A DNA stretch of 15,907 bases, taken from positions 1 to 15,907 of the forward strand of contig WFTN01000106.1 in the NCBI GenBank assembly GCA_015485455.1. Direction: 5' to 3'. Position numbers and translations under genes: made by a program. Source of the DNA: Planctomycetota bacterium (GTDB lineage: Bacteria; Planctomycetota; GCA-002687715; DRQF01). This document shows, piece by piece, positions 1-8,035 of the stretch. Under the pieces are notes generated by a model, which worked only from the letters and a program-made list of their open reading frames with translations, did no database searches and was not told where the DNA came from. Within the stretch, counting starts at the first letter, position 1; each line of letters starts with the position of its first letter.

Positions 1-20
1 CTGTAAATATCTTGATCCAT
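1..20 (-). CDS. Probable 5' end of a divergent gene, cut by the window edge
   Basis: An ATG on the minus strand at 20-18 opens a frame reading M-D-Q-D-I-Y before the window ends. It is preceded by AAAGGA (31-26 on the minus strand) with a 5-nt spacer. The same AAAGGA core precedes the glutamine synthetase start on the other strand. Six codons are too few to identify a family, so the support is only the ribosome binding site plus start arrangement. If real, the next ~560 bp are a divergent intergenic region. Confidence 0.4.
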
Positions 21-579
21 TTCTGTCCTTTCGTTTTGGCTGTCCCCTTTGACAGAGACACACCCCTTGTCTGGATATTTTGGATGACCGTTTGGGCCCT
101 TTCTGAGGCTACCCAGGTCAACGACTCCTATTCTCCAGGAGTCCATGTATTACGTCAATCACGAGGGAGGTGCGAAGAGTCGATTTTGCCCTGGAATCTG
201 CATTTTCTCGGCCTTCGTGCATTCTTGGGAATCCTATCTTATTCTGATTTCTCCTTTCATGGGATCTTGGTTCTACTAAGGCCCTCAGCCAAGAAATTTA
301 GAACGTCACCGCCTCCCAAGGGACCCTAGATTGCCCATTCTTTGCACCAGTTGCCTCTTATGACCCCCTGAGTTTCTTTGCCGGGCCTCTTCTCACCCAG
401 CGACCATCACCCTAGGAATCAGGCAGCTTTAAGCCCCTGTCGAGAAAGCCAATTTTAAGGTCATGGTTTACGGGAGATTGTCCGGGTTTGGTGCTAATTT
501 GTGGCAACCGGGTCAAGAATGGTCGGTCCACGTGGGATTGATCGTGACTCCGCTTCGCCGACTCAAAGGAATACACTCC
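21..579. other. Long gap upstream of glutamine synthetase; no convincing gene
   Basis: This stretch separates the probable divergent start at position 20 from the glutamine synthetase start. Frames here do not look like protein. A perfect 7-bp inverted repeat (GACTCCT 123-129 with AGGAGTC 137-143, 7-nt loop) has no T-tract after it. A TTGACA matching a -35 box lies at 49-54, with only a poor -10 (GGATATTTT region, 73-81), so a promoter is possible but not supported. I saw no clear sigma-54 -24/-12 pair, riboswitch or tRNA. The length would suit regulatory sequence for the nitrogen assimilation gene, but no operator can be named. Confidence 0.4.
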
Positions 580-2769
580 ATGCCAGCAAGCGCCAGGCGC
601 CGGGCTATCCAGGCAATCGCTGCCCAGGGCCCCATTCTCCCCGCCGAGAGCAACCGCGGTCAATTGACCGATATCTACGGCTGTAATGTTTTCAACGAAA
701 GAAGCCAGCGTCAGAGACTCCCCAAAGAAGCGTTCAAGAAACTGCGCCAAACCATGCAGACAGGTCACAGCTTGGATCCTTCCATCGCCGATGCTGTAGC
801 ATCGGCCATGCGGGATTGGGCTGTGGAGCACGGGGCCACCCATTTTACTCATTGGTTCCAACCCATGACCGGGCAGACCGCCGAGAAACACGATTCCTTC
901 TTGAGCCTCACCAGTGACGATCACATCATCAATGAATTCTCGGGAAGCGCCTTGATTCGAGGAGAGCCAGATGCTTCCTCTTTTCCAAGTGGCGGTTTGC
1001 GGTCGACATTCGAAGCTCGGGGTTATACTCAATGGGACCCCACATCCCCTGCTTTTCTACGGGAAGGGCCCAACGGTGTCACCCTCTTCATTCCAACGGC
1101 ATTTTGTTCATGGACAGGCGAAGCTCTGGACAAAAAGACACCTCTTCTTCGCTCTGAGGAAGCAGTCAACAATGCCGCTGTCCGCCTGCTCAACATGATT
1201 GACGGTCCTCAAGTTGACCACGTCTACTCTACAATCGGTTTGGAGCAGGAATATTTCCTCGTCGATAGAAGATTGGCCGATTTACGTCCAGATCTCTTAA
1301 GTTGTGGTCGCACCCTTTTCGGCGCCAATCCACCCAAAGGACAAGAATTGGCTGATAACTATTTTGGTGCCATCAACGAACGGGTACTGGGCTACATGCA
1401 GGACTTGGAATATGAGTTGTGGAAGCTCGGCATACCTGCCAAGACGAGGCACAATGAAGTCGCCCCTGGCCAATTTGAGCTAGCCCCGATTTTCAAGAAG
1501 GCCACTGTTTCCGTCGACCAAAATATGCTCATCATGGAAATGATGCGTATCATCGCTGATCGCCATGGCATGAAATGCTTGATGCACGAAAAGCCGTTTA
1601 ACGGTGTGAATGGCTCTGGCAAGCACAACAACTGGTCACTCTCTGATAACTTAGGGAGAAACTTGCTCGATCCAGGAATCACCCCTGAAGACAGTTTGCA
1701 ATTTTTGCTCTTCTTGACGGCGACGATCCGGGCAGTGGATATCCATGCTGACCTTCTACGAGTCAGCGTAGCCAGTAGTGCCAATGATCACCGACTTGGA
1801 GCCAATGAAGCGCCCCCAGCGATCATTTCTATCTTCCTGGGGAGCCAACTGGAAGGCGTTGTCGATTCACTTCTTGGAAGAGAGTCGGATGCAGGCAAGC
1901 ATGTTGGCGAAATTAAGTTGGGTGTATCAGCTATGCCCCCATTACCCCGGGACATCACGGACAGAAACCGCACCTCACCCTTCGCCTTTACCGGTAACAA
2001 GTTTGAATTCAGGGCTGTTGGATCATCCCAATCGACGGCCTACCCGACGACTGTCTTAAACGCCATCGTCGCTGATTCTCTCAATTTCCTCTCCGATCAA
2101 ATTGAGGCCAGAAAGAATGGTGGCGAGTTGCGCGATATTGTCCATGGTCTGGTTGTTGAAACTCTAAAAAAACATGAACGCGTTCTTTTTAGTGGCGACA
2201 ACTATGCTGACGCATGGACGGTGGAGGCAGAAAAACGAGGTTTGCCCAATCTAAAAGACACCGCCTCGGCGCTGCCCCATTTCGTGGCAGATCACAATAT
2301 TGCACTTTTTGAGTCGACGGGGGTCTTCTCCAAGAGGGAAGCGGAATCACGCCTGAATGTCATGTGTGAAAACTATGCCCAGCAGATTCGCATTGAAGCT
2401 GCCACCAGCACTCAAATGGTGTCAACAATGATCATGCCCGCCGCGCTCCGACAACAGAGCTTGTTGGCTCAGGCAATTCAGCAATCCCGACATGCACTTC
2501 CAGATGCCGACCTGGGTCCTCAAGAGGACATGCTTCGGAAGCTCAATGCCCTTGTGGCGAAACTATCCGCCAGCTTGAAATCCATGGAGAGCATTGTAGA
2601 AAGTTTCGACGACAAGGACCGAGCTCATCTCGAATTGGTCAACTTTTGTCGCGACGAAGTCATTCCAACGCGAGCTTTGCTTCGTCAACATGTAGACCTG
2701 CTGGAAGATCTCATTGACGATAGCTTCTGGCCTCTGCCCAAGTATCGTGAAATGCTCTTTCATCGCTAA
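580..2769 (+). CDS. glnN: Glutamine synthetase type III (GlnN)
   Basis: It makes glutamine from glutamate, ammonia and ATP in the cytoplasm, the entry step of nitrogen assimilation. The 729-residue length fits GSIII, far longer than GSI or GSII. The GSIII N-terminal motif HWFQPMTGQTAEKHDSF is at 91-107. The catalytic core follows: GLEQEYF (220-226) with metal/substrate glutamates, NEVAPGQFELAP (292-303), the EKPFNGVNGSGKHNNWS loop (337-353), and NRTSPFAFTGNKFEFRAVG (463-481). A helical C-terminal region (about 500-715) ends in the typical WPLPKYREMLF (717-727). The frame is open upstream to 463, but I chose the ATG at 580: it has AAAGGA nine bases before it, and the extra 39 residues do not resemble the family. 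All expected active-site blocks are intact. It appears monocistronic, ending before a hairpin terminator; no PII or amtB gene is adjacent. Confidence 0.96.
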   Translation: MPASARRRAIQAIAAQGPILPAESNRGQLTDIYGCNVFNERSQRQRLPKEAFKKLRQTMQTGHSLDPSIADAVASAMRDWAVEHGATHFTHWFQPMTGQTAEKHDSFLSLTSDDHIINEFSGSALIRGEPDASSFPSGGLRSTFEARGYTQWDPTSPAFLREGPNGVTLFIPTAFCSWTGEALDKKTPLLRSEEAVNNAAVRLLNMIDGPQVDHVYSTIGLEQEYFLVDRRLADLRPDLLSCGRTLFGANPPKGQELADNYFGAINERVLGYMQDLEYELWKLGIPAKTRHNEVAPGQFELAPIFKKATVSVDQNMLIMEMMRIIADRHGMKCLMHEKPFNGVNGSGKHNNWSLSDNLGRNLLDPGITPEDSLQFLLFLTATIRAVDIHADLLRVSVASSANDHRLGANEAPPAIISIFLGSQLEGVVDSLLGRESDAGKHVGEIKLGVSAMPPLPRDITDRNRTSPFAFTGNKFEFRAVGSSQSTAYPTTVLNAIVADSLNFLSDQIEARKNGGELRDIVHGLVVETLKKHERVLFSGDNYADAWTVEAEKRGLPNLKDTASALPHFVADHNIALFESTGVFSKREAESRLNVMCENYAQQIRIEAATSTQMVSTMIMPAALRQQSLLAQAIQQSRHALPDADLGPQEDMLRKLNALVAKLSASLKSMESIVESFDDKDRAHLELVNFCRDEVIPTRALLRQHVDLLEDLIDDSFWPLPKYREMLFHR

Positions 2770-2785
2770 GAAGCATCAAAAGTCT

Positions 2786-2821
2786 GGCTCCTCAACCTCC
2801 GTAGAAGAGAGTTGAGGGGCC
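2786..2821. terminator. Bidirectional hairpin terminator between convergent genes
   Basis: GGCTCCTCAAC (2786-2796) pairs with GTTGAGGGGCC (2811-2821): 11 bp with one G-T wobble and a 14-nt loop. On the plus strand a T-rich run (GTTCTTGTTCTCGTTC) follows; on the minus strand AGACTTTTG follows. It lies 16 nt after the glutamine synthetase stop and 18 nt after the stop of the convergent peptidase, so it probably serves both. Confidence 0.72.
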
Positions 2822-2839
2822 GTTCTTGTTCTCGTTCGC

Positions 2840-4912
2840 CTAAATCGATTTTTGGCTCTTCCCGTCAATCAAGTGGGTCTTGAGTGTCTTCCACTCTTTA
2901 TTGCGAATGTGAGCCCGCTTGAAACCCCGAGGACCATGGCGCATCTTGGGGTAAATCATCATGTCGAAGTCTTTGCCGTGTTTCTGCAATTCCCCAGCAA
3001 ATTGAACCGTGTTTTGAAAATGAACATTGTCATCCATGGTGCCGTGGAGCAGGAGCAAATGGCCACTGAGGTTTTTGGCCGCCTTAAGGCAAGATGTCTT
3101 GGCGTAGCCTTGAGGGTTCAACTGGGGGGTGCTCATGTACCGTTCGGTGTAGATCGTGTCATAGAGAGCCCAGTCGTAAACACCAGCTCCAGCGATGCCG
3201 ACAGTAAATAGTTTCGAATGGGTTAACGCGTAACCAGCCATGAAACCACCGAAGCTCCAGCCGCTAATACCCACCCGTGAATCATCAGCCCATGAGTTCT
3301 TGCCAATAAAGCGCACAGCGTCTTCTAAGTCACGCAATTCAGAAACACCAAAACTCAAGTAGCAAGCATCGGTGTAGGTTTGACCTCGACCTGACGACGT
3401 TCGGTTGTTGACTTGCAATACCAGGGCACCTTCTTGGGCCACAAACTGATGCCAAGGAGAGACACTCCAGGCATCCCGCACACTGGGTGCGTCTGGGCCG
3501 GAGTAGGTGAAGAGCATGATTGGATAGGATTTCTTGGGGTCGAAATCGTGAGGTTTGATCAAGGTCGCATCCATGATGAAGCCGTCACGGGCGGGAATTC
3601 GCAGATATTCTCTTCGAGAGTAGGCGAACTCGGAATGGAGAGATCGGCTGAATAACTCCCGTTTTGTTTCGCCATTGAGATCGCGCACCACAGCTTTTGG
3701 GGGCATTTCTGTATTGGACCAGGTGTCAATAAGCAAAGAGGCGTCGTGGTTGAGCTGAATCGTGTGATGCCCTCTTCCGGGAGTCAAGAGCATGAGGTTT
3801 TTGCCGTCAAAATCCACCTGATAAGCTTCCCGGCCGCAGGGGTTCTCCTGGTTGCCATAGAACCAGACTTTCTTCGCCTCTTCGTCGAGCTTGATGATTC
3901 CTTGGTTGACCCATGGACCGTTGGTGACTTGAGCGATGAGCTTTCCCTGAGCATTGTAGTGGTAGAGGTGCTTAAACCCCGTCCTCTCAGACCACCACAT
4001 AAAAGTGCCATCCTCGAGCCATCTTGGTTGAGCAATGCGATTGACCCAGCCCGTCTCGGACTCTTCTCGAATCAACGTTTCGATTTTTCCTGTCTTGGGG
4101 TCGCCTTCTAAAAGTTCCAACCAATTCTGAATTCGGTTTTGAACTTGAAAAATAAGTTTGTCTCCAGAAGGAGTCCATCCGACATAAACGATCAGGGGTT
4201 CAGTCCCCTCGAATTTACTGAGATCCATCCAGACGGTTTTTTTCGTCATCAGGTCAAAGACACCTAAATCGGCTACCGGATTTGGATCGCCAACTTTCGG
4301 GTAATTTGTGGTTTCGACTTTAAGGGTGTTGGGGATGTGGTCGATGACGACGAAATCTTTCACCTGGGATTCGTCAATTTTCAAATAGGCAACGGCCTGG
4401 GAAGAAGGACTCCACCACATGCCGTTGAAGTTGAAGCGTCCATAGATCTCTTCTTGGTAGACCCAGTCCAGCTCGCCATGCAGAAGTTCACGGCTGCCGT
4501 CCTTGGAGACCGCTATTTCGTTTTTGCCATCGATTCCACGGATATACATATTGTGGTCACGGACGAATGAGACGAACTTCTTATTCGGGCTGGTCTGTGG
4601 CAATTTTTCCCCCCGGTCATGGTGTATCTTGGGCCTGGGGCCTCGCCTTCCCTTCTTACCCCTTGGCATCCGTGGTTCTTCCTTCTCCTCCCCGGTTATA
4701 GGATCAGAAGTCTTCCCTTTCATACGAATGAGCTTACCACTCTGAGTCCAAGAGGCCCGCCCTCGACTGGTACGATATTGTCCACGAGACAGGGTGTCTT
4801 GAAGGGTCAGCTTCTTTTTTTCTTGGGCCTTCACCTCCAGGGACAGGGCCGAGAAACATAACCCCAGCATGGCCAGCAGGACCCAGTTTGCGGGATTCAC
4901 TCGTCTAAGCAT
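2840..4912 (-). CDS. Secreted dipeptidyl peptidase IV family serine peptidase (S9B)
   Basis: It likely removes N-terminal X-Pro or X-Ala dipeptides from peptides in the periplasm or outside. Residues 1-30 form a signal peptide (basic start, hydrophobic stretch, cut probably near V-K-A-Q). A beta-propeller domain spans about 40-430. Within it DWVYQEEIYGR (149-159) holds the Glu-Glu pair (E154, E155) that anchors the substrate amino terminus in DPP IV. The alpha/beta hydrolase domain has nucleophile S553 in GWSFGG (551-556; human DPP4 has Y where this has F), YTERYM (588-593), D627 in DDNVHFQ, and H659. The EE motif and YTERYM favour DPP IV over acylaminoacyl peptidase or prolyl oligopeptidase. 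The start is supported by AGGAGA at 4926-4921. A very basic, Pro/Gly-rich stretch (about 78-100) interrupts the early propeller. It has no operon partner. Confidence 0.93.
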   Translation of the reverse strand: MLRRVNPANWVLLAMLGLCFSALSLEVKAQEKKKLTLQDTLSRGQYRTSRGRASWTQSGKLIRMKGKTSDPITGEEKEEPRMPRGKKGRRGPRPKIHHDRGEKLPQTSPNKKFVSFVRDHNMYIRGIDGKNEIAVSKDGSRELLHGELDWVYQEEIYGRFNFNGMWWSPSSQAVAYLKIDESQVKDFVVIDHIPNTLKVETTNYPKVGDPNPVADLGVFDLMTKKTVWMDLSKFEGTEPLIVYVGWTPSGDKLIFQVQNRIQNWLELLEGDPKTGKIETLIREESETGWVNRIAQPRWLEDGTFMWWSERTGFKHLYHYNAQGKLIAQVTNGPWVNQGIIKLDEEAKKVWFYGNQENPCGREAYQVDFDGKNLMLLTPGRGHHTIQLNHDASLLIDTWSNTEMPPKAVVRDLNGETKRELFSRSLHSEFAYSRREYLRIPARDGFIMDATLIKPHDFDPKKSYPIMLFTYSGPDAPSVRDAWSVSPWHQFVAQEGALVLQVNNRTSSGRGQTYTDACYLSFGVSELRDLEDAVRFIGKNSWADDSRVGISGWSFGGFMAGYALTHSKLFTVGIAGAGVYDWALYDTIYTERYMSTPQLNPQGYAKTSCLKAAKNLSGHLLLLHGTMDDNVHFQNTVQFAGELQKHGKDFDMMIYPKMRHGPRGFKRAHIRNKEWKTLKTHLIDGKSQKSI

Positions 4913-5160
4913 CGTCTGATTCTCCTAATTCGTTGAGGGAAGAGTCTACCACAAGCCATACGCTTCTTGGGGTGCTCCCATTTCAGAGCAAAAGAGGGTC
5001 ATCCTTAGCCGATTTAAGGTGTTGCGACTTTTGCAGCCTACCACCCGGGGGATCGGGATTTCGACCCTGGAGTGAGAATGTTAGGATGTCGCAGGCCTGT
5101 TCGAAGCGACGGACATGGTGGTTGCATTTTCTTGAAGTCTCGCATTGCCCTAGGATTCTC
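4913..5160. other. Divergent intergenic region between peptidase and pseudouridine synthase genes
   Basis: About 250 bp separate the two divergent starts, so promoters for both directions must lie here or nearby. Both ribosome binding sites are visible: AGGAGA for the minus gene (4926-4921) and TAGGA for the plus gene (5151-5155). A short inverted repeat CCTTA/TAAGG (5003-5007 with 5015-5019) is the only dyad I noticed. No good -35/-10 pair could be picked. The open frame across this stretch does not look like protein. Confidence 0.4.
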
Positions 5161-5874
5161 ATGGCTCCGTCCATTCACATTCATCATCAAGACAAGTACC
5201 TCTTGTTTGCGGAAAAGCCACCACGGATGCTCACAACACCGGCACCCGCTGGGAAAGCTGAAAACAAGGGAAAGCCCCTTTTGGGCCACCTTCTCAGTGA
5301 AGGGCATCATGTTTTTGCCGTCCATCGATTGGATTATGAGACCTCTGGACTCGTTCTGTTTGCCAAGAACTTGAAGACCAAAGATGAATTGATGGGGCTA
5401 TTCAAATACAAGGCTGTGACCAAGACTTATGAGGCTCTTTGCCTAGGCCACATGCGCACGCCTCGGGGTGTTCTTGATTTTCCGATTCGTGACTTGGGCG
5501 CTTCCGCATGTATTCGTGCTGATGGTGAAAAAGCCGTCACCCGTTATGAGGTGATCGAGGAATACAAAGATTGCAGTCTGTTGAGGCTCTATCCCGAAAC
5601 GGGACGGCACAATCAAATTCGTTTGCATCTCGCTCACATCGGCAAACCCATTGTGGGCGAAAGAAAATTTGCTATTGGCCGCACCGCTGGTCTCAAGCAC
5701 AAGAGGGTTCTTCTTCACGCAACGTCTTTGAAGTTGCAGCCACCCCATTTGGATCATCATCTGAGGATTCGCTCCAGGCGCCCTCCTGATTTCGAAGAAT
5801 TTTTGGCCACCTTAGGGCCGAAGAAGAAAAGCAAAAACGCGAAAGCCAAGCAAAAAGTTCGAAAGAAAAAATGA
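5161..5874 (+). CDS. RluA-family RNA pseudouridine synthase
   Basis: It isomerises uridine to pseudouridine in rRNA or tRNA. The catalytic aspartate is D58 in HRLDYETSG (55-63). An EKPPRML segment (18-24) matches the family's 'KP.g' strand, KAVTRYEV (124-131) is a family core strand, and TGRHNQIRLHLA (147-158) is the late motif usually read as GRTHQIR. At 237 residues without an N-terminal S4 domain it resembles the short RluA/TruC-type enzymes; the target base cannot be told from sequence. The tail after 220 is strongly basic (many K), probably an RNA-binding extension. The frame is open up to 4933, but I chose the ATG at 5161, which has TAGGA five bases before it and fits family length. Its stop overlaps the tgt start by 4 nt (ATGA), heading a three-gene RNA-modification operon. 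Confidence 0.9.
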   Translation: MAPSIHIHHQDKYLLFAEKPPRMLTTPAPAGKAENKGKPLLGHLLSEGHHVFAVHRLDYETSGLVLFAKNLKTKDELMGLFKYKAVTKTYEALCLGHMRTPRGVLDFPIRDLGASACIRADGEKAVTRYEVIEEYKDCSLLRLYPETGRHNQIRLHLAHIGKPIVGERKFAIGRTAGLKHKRVLLHATSLKLQPPHLDHHLRIRSRRPPDFEEFLATLGPKKKSKNAKAKQKVRKKK

Positions 5875-7010
5875 CCAGAAAAGACATTCAATTCGAATTG
5901 ATCAAGACGGACCCAACAGGTGCCCGCCGAAGTCGTTTCACGACGACGCACGGCACGGTGGAGTGTCCTACTTTTATGCCTGTGGGGACACAGGGTGCTG
6001 TCAAATCCATGACGCCGGATCAGGTCTTGGCGACCAACGCTGAAGTGGTCTTAGCCAATACTTATCATCTGTCCTATGATGGGCGCCGGGAGTTGGTCAA
6101 ACGTACAGGGGGCCTCCACAAGTTTATGGCTTGGCCCAAAACAATCTTGACAGATTCCGGCGGATTTCAGGTTTTTTCCATTCCAAATAAACGAATTGAT
6201 GAAGATGGAGTTTCATTCATTGACGAGAAGACCGGTAAGCATTTGTTCTTGGATCCTGAAACATCTATGAACATCCAGAAGGACTTAGGCGCTGACATCG
6301 TCATGGCCTTTGACGAATGCGTCGAGTATCCGGCAAAAGAGACTTATGTCTCCAAGTCATTGGAACGAACATCACGCTGGGCAGAACGTTGTCTTTCTGT
6401 CGCTCTCGCTGATCATCAGTTTCTCTTCGGTATTGTTCAGGGTGGCACCTATCCTCGATTGAGGGAGATCAGCGCCAGCCAGATCGCCTCCCTTGATTTC
6501 GATGGTTTCGCTATCGGCGGTGTGAGTGTGGGTGAAGGCAGTGACTTGATGCGAGAAGTGACAGCCATCACCGCCCCTCTTTTGCCAAAAAATCTCCCGC
6601 GCTATCTCATGGGGGTGGGAACTCCAGAAGACATTTTGGAAGCCGTTGAATGTGGCGTTGACATGTTCGACTGTGTCATTCCAACTCGCTACGGCCGGGG
6701 CGGAACACTCTTCGCTCGAACCGGAAAGATTCGAATCGGCGACAAGAAATTTCGCAAGGACAAGTTTCCTATCGATACGAAGTGCAATTGCTACACTTGC
6801 CATCATTATTCTCGCAGTGTTCTGCGTCATCTTTTCTATGCCGGAGAAGCGATTTTTCACACTTTGGCATCCATTCACAATGTTCATTTCTATGAAGATT
6901 TGATGCGCGAGATTCGGGAAGCCATCGAGAGCAAGAGATTCAAAGCCTACAAACGTTATCGCCTGAATCTTTTGGCTGAAAGCCCTAAGGAGCGTAGGAA
7001 GGACTCATGA
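5871..7010 (+). CDS. tgt: tRNA-guanine transglycosylase (Tgt), bacterial type
   Basis: It replaces G34 in tRNAs for Asp, Asn, His and Tyr with the queuosine precursor preQ1. Its 379 residues fit the family. D95 in TDSGGFQ (94-100) is the general acid/base position and D267 in MFDCVIPTR the nucleophile. Zinc ligands are C305, C307, C310 and H336, with the same 31-residue span as in the Zymomonas enzyme. C150 (FDEC) and V220 (GGVSVGE) match the bacterial preQ1-type pocket; eukaryotic queuine enzymes have Val and Gly there. It overlaps the upstream pseudouridine synthase and the downstream methyltransferase by 4 nt each. Its own Shine-Dalgarno is weak (GAAAGAAAAA), so coupling to the upstream gene is likely. 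No queuosine biosynthesis genes (queC/D/E/F, queA) are in the window. Confidence 0.97.
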   Translation: MTRKDIQFELIKTDPTGARRSRFTTTHGTVECPTFMPVGTQGAVKSMTPDQVLATNAEVVLANTYHLSYDGRRELVKRTGGLHKFMAWPKTILTDSGGFQVFSIPNKRIDEDGVSFIDEKTGKHLFLDPETSMNIQKDLGADIVMAFDECVEYPAKETYVSKSLERTSRWAERCLSVALADHQFLFGIVQGGTYPRLREISASQIASLDFDGFAIGGVSVGEGSDLMREVTAITAPLLPKNLPRYLMGVGTPEDILEAVECGVDMFDCVIPTRYGRGGTLFARTGKIRIGDKKFRKDKFPIDTKCNCYTCHHYSRSVLRHLFYAGEAIFHTLASIHNVHFYEDLMREIREAIESKRFKAYKRYRLNLLAESPKERRKDS

Positions 7011-7870
7011 GGTACCGTCTCTTAGACAGTGGCCACGGCCGAAAATTGGAACAACTTGGTGATGTCATCGTAGAGCGACAAGCGCCAACGGCCATCTGGT
7101 CTCCTCTTCTTGATCGGAAGGCTTGGGGGCGATCTCAAGGGGTCCACCATCGCAGCGATAAAGGGGGCGGTCATTGGGAATGGAAGAAACAACCACCGGC
7201 CAGTTGGGAAGTCCATCTCGGGGTGAACAAGATGGTCGTCAAGCCCACTCCTTTTGGGCATGTTGGGCTTTTTGCTGAACAGGAAGAGCAGTGGCATTGG
7301 ATCGCCGAAGCCGTGACCGCTTTCATAGCCCGTGAGAATAGACCGCCGGAAGTTCTCAATCTGTTTGCCTATACCGGGGGATCTACCTTGGCAGCAGCTC
7401 GAGCTGGAGCAAAAGTGACCCACGTGGACGCCGCCAAGGGCGTGGTCGATTGGGCCCGGAAGAACGCCACTGTCAATGACCTGGATGGAGCACCCGTTCG
7501 CTGGATGGTCGATGATTGCAGCGCATTCGTTGCCCGTGAAGTGAGGCGGGAACGCCACTACGACGGCCTTATTCTTGATCCTCCCACTTTCGGTCGAGGA
7601 AAGAAGAATGAAGTGTGGACGATTGACAACAATCTCGGCCCTCTTCTTTCTGGACTGAGGAAGCTGTCTTTTTCTCAACTCGACTTTTTACTGCTTTCTT
7701 GCCATTCCCCTGGTTATACACCTCTGGCCTTGAAGCAACTGGCTGATGATCATTTCGGCGACAAATTCGAAGAATTTGACGGTGGAGAAATGACCGTTCC
7801 TCAAGATGAAGGCCATCGTCGCCTCCCTTCTGGTTTCTTTACCAGGCGCCGTCGCTTCGCTTCTTCCTAA
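7007..7870 (+). CDS. Class I SAM-dependent methyltransferase, RlmI/RlmK-like
   Basis: A 287-residue protein with a Rossmann methyltransferase core. The SAM loop is LNLFAYTGGSTLAAA (117-131), the acidic residue after beta 2 is D141 (VTHVD), a likely adenine contact is D169/D170, and the catalytic-type motif is LDPPTFGRG (190-198). The N-terminal DSGHGRKLEQLG (7-18) and the HVGLFAEQ stretch (85-92) are typical of a group related to RlmI/RlmK 23S rRNA methyltransferases, but without a visible PUA domain. The substrate is inferred to be RNA because it is the third gene of an ATGA-overlapping operon with a pseudouridine synthase and tgt. AGGAAGGA lies just before its ATG. The exact base cannot be named. 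Confidence 0.82.
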   Translation: MRYRLLDSGHGRKLEQLGDVIVERQAPTAIWSPLLDRKAWGRSQGVHHRSDKGGGHWEWKKQPPASWEVHLGVNKMVVKPTPFGHVGLFAEQEEQWHWIAEAVTAFIARENRPPEVLNLFAYTGGSTLAAARAGAKVTHVDAAKGVVDWARKNATVNDLDGAPVRWMVDDCSAFVAREVRRERHYDGLILDPPTFGRGKKNEVWTIDNNLGPLLSGLRKLSFSQLDFLLLSCHSPGYTPLALKQLADDHFGDKFEEFDGGEMTVPQDEGHRRLPSGFFTRRRRFASS

Positions 7871-8035
7871 CTGTTGGTATCCCTATACTCCGGTGTTGCT
7901 GAGATTTCCCATTTTCCTCATTTACGGGTAAACTCCAGCCTCTGTTCACGTTCCAAAGTCAACGGAACTGCTCAGGTGCTTTGCCCCATCTCCGGGGTCT
8001 CAAGAAGATGAAACCTTCGGGTTAGGAGTGTCCTT
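7871..8035. other. Intergenic region before the symporter gene
   Basis: This 165-bp gap separates the RNA-modification operon from the symporter-pgi pair. It holds a small palindrome TTTACGGGTAAA (7921-7932), a possible operator, and a weak CCCC/GGGG hairpin (7984-7987 with 7994-7997) in what would be the symporter leader. No T-tract terminator or clear -35/-10 is visible. AGGAG at 8024-8028 is the ribosome binding site of the next gene. Confidence 0.3.

Noticed and set aside
123..143. Perfect 7-bp hairpin as a terminator
   Set aside because: No T-tract on either side and no gene ending nearby; kept only as a note in the gap entry.
12..329. Plus-strand 105-residue open frame near the left edge
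   Set aside because: Residue composition is not protein-like, there is no Shine-Dalgarno before the ATG, and it overlaps the probable divergent start at position 20.
463..579. N-terminal extension of glutamine synthetase from an upstream ATG
   Set aside because: The 39 extra residues do not resemble GSIII, and the ATG at 580 has AAAGGA at good spacing and gives the usual family length.
5041..5090. T-arm-like sequence (GGG ATTTCGA CCC) suggesting a tRNA
   Set aside because: Only three stem pairs and no matching acceptor, D or anticodon arm around it.
4933..5160. N-terminal extension of the pseudouridine synthase, possibly an S4 domain
   Set aside because: The 76 residues show no S4-like pattern and are rich in C, S, R and W with no conserved motif; the ATG at 5161 has its own binding site.
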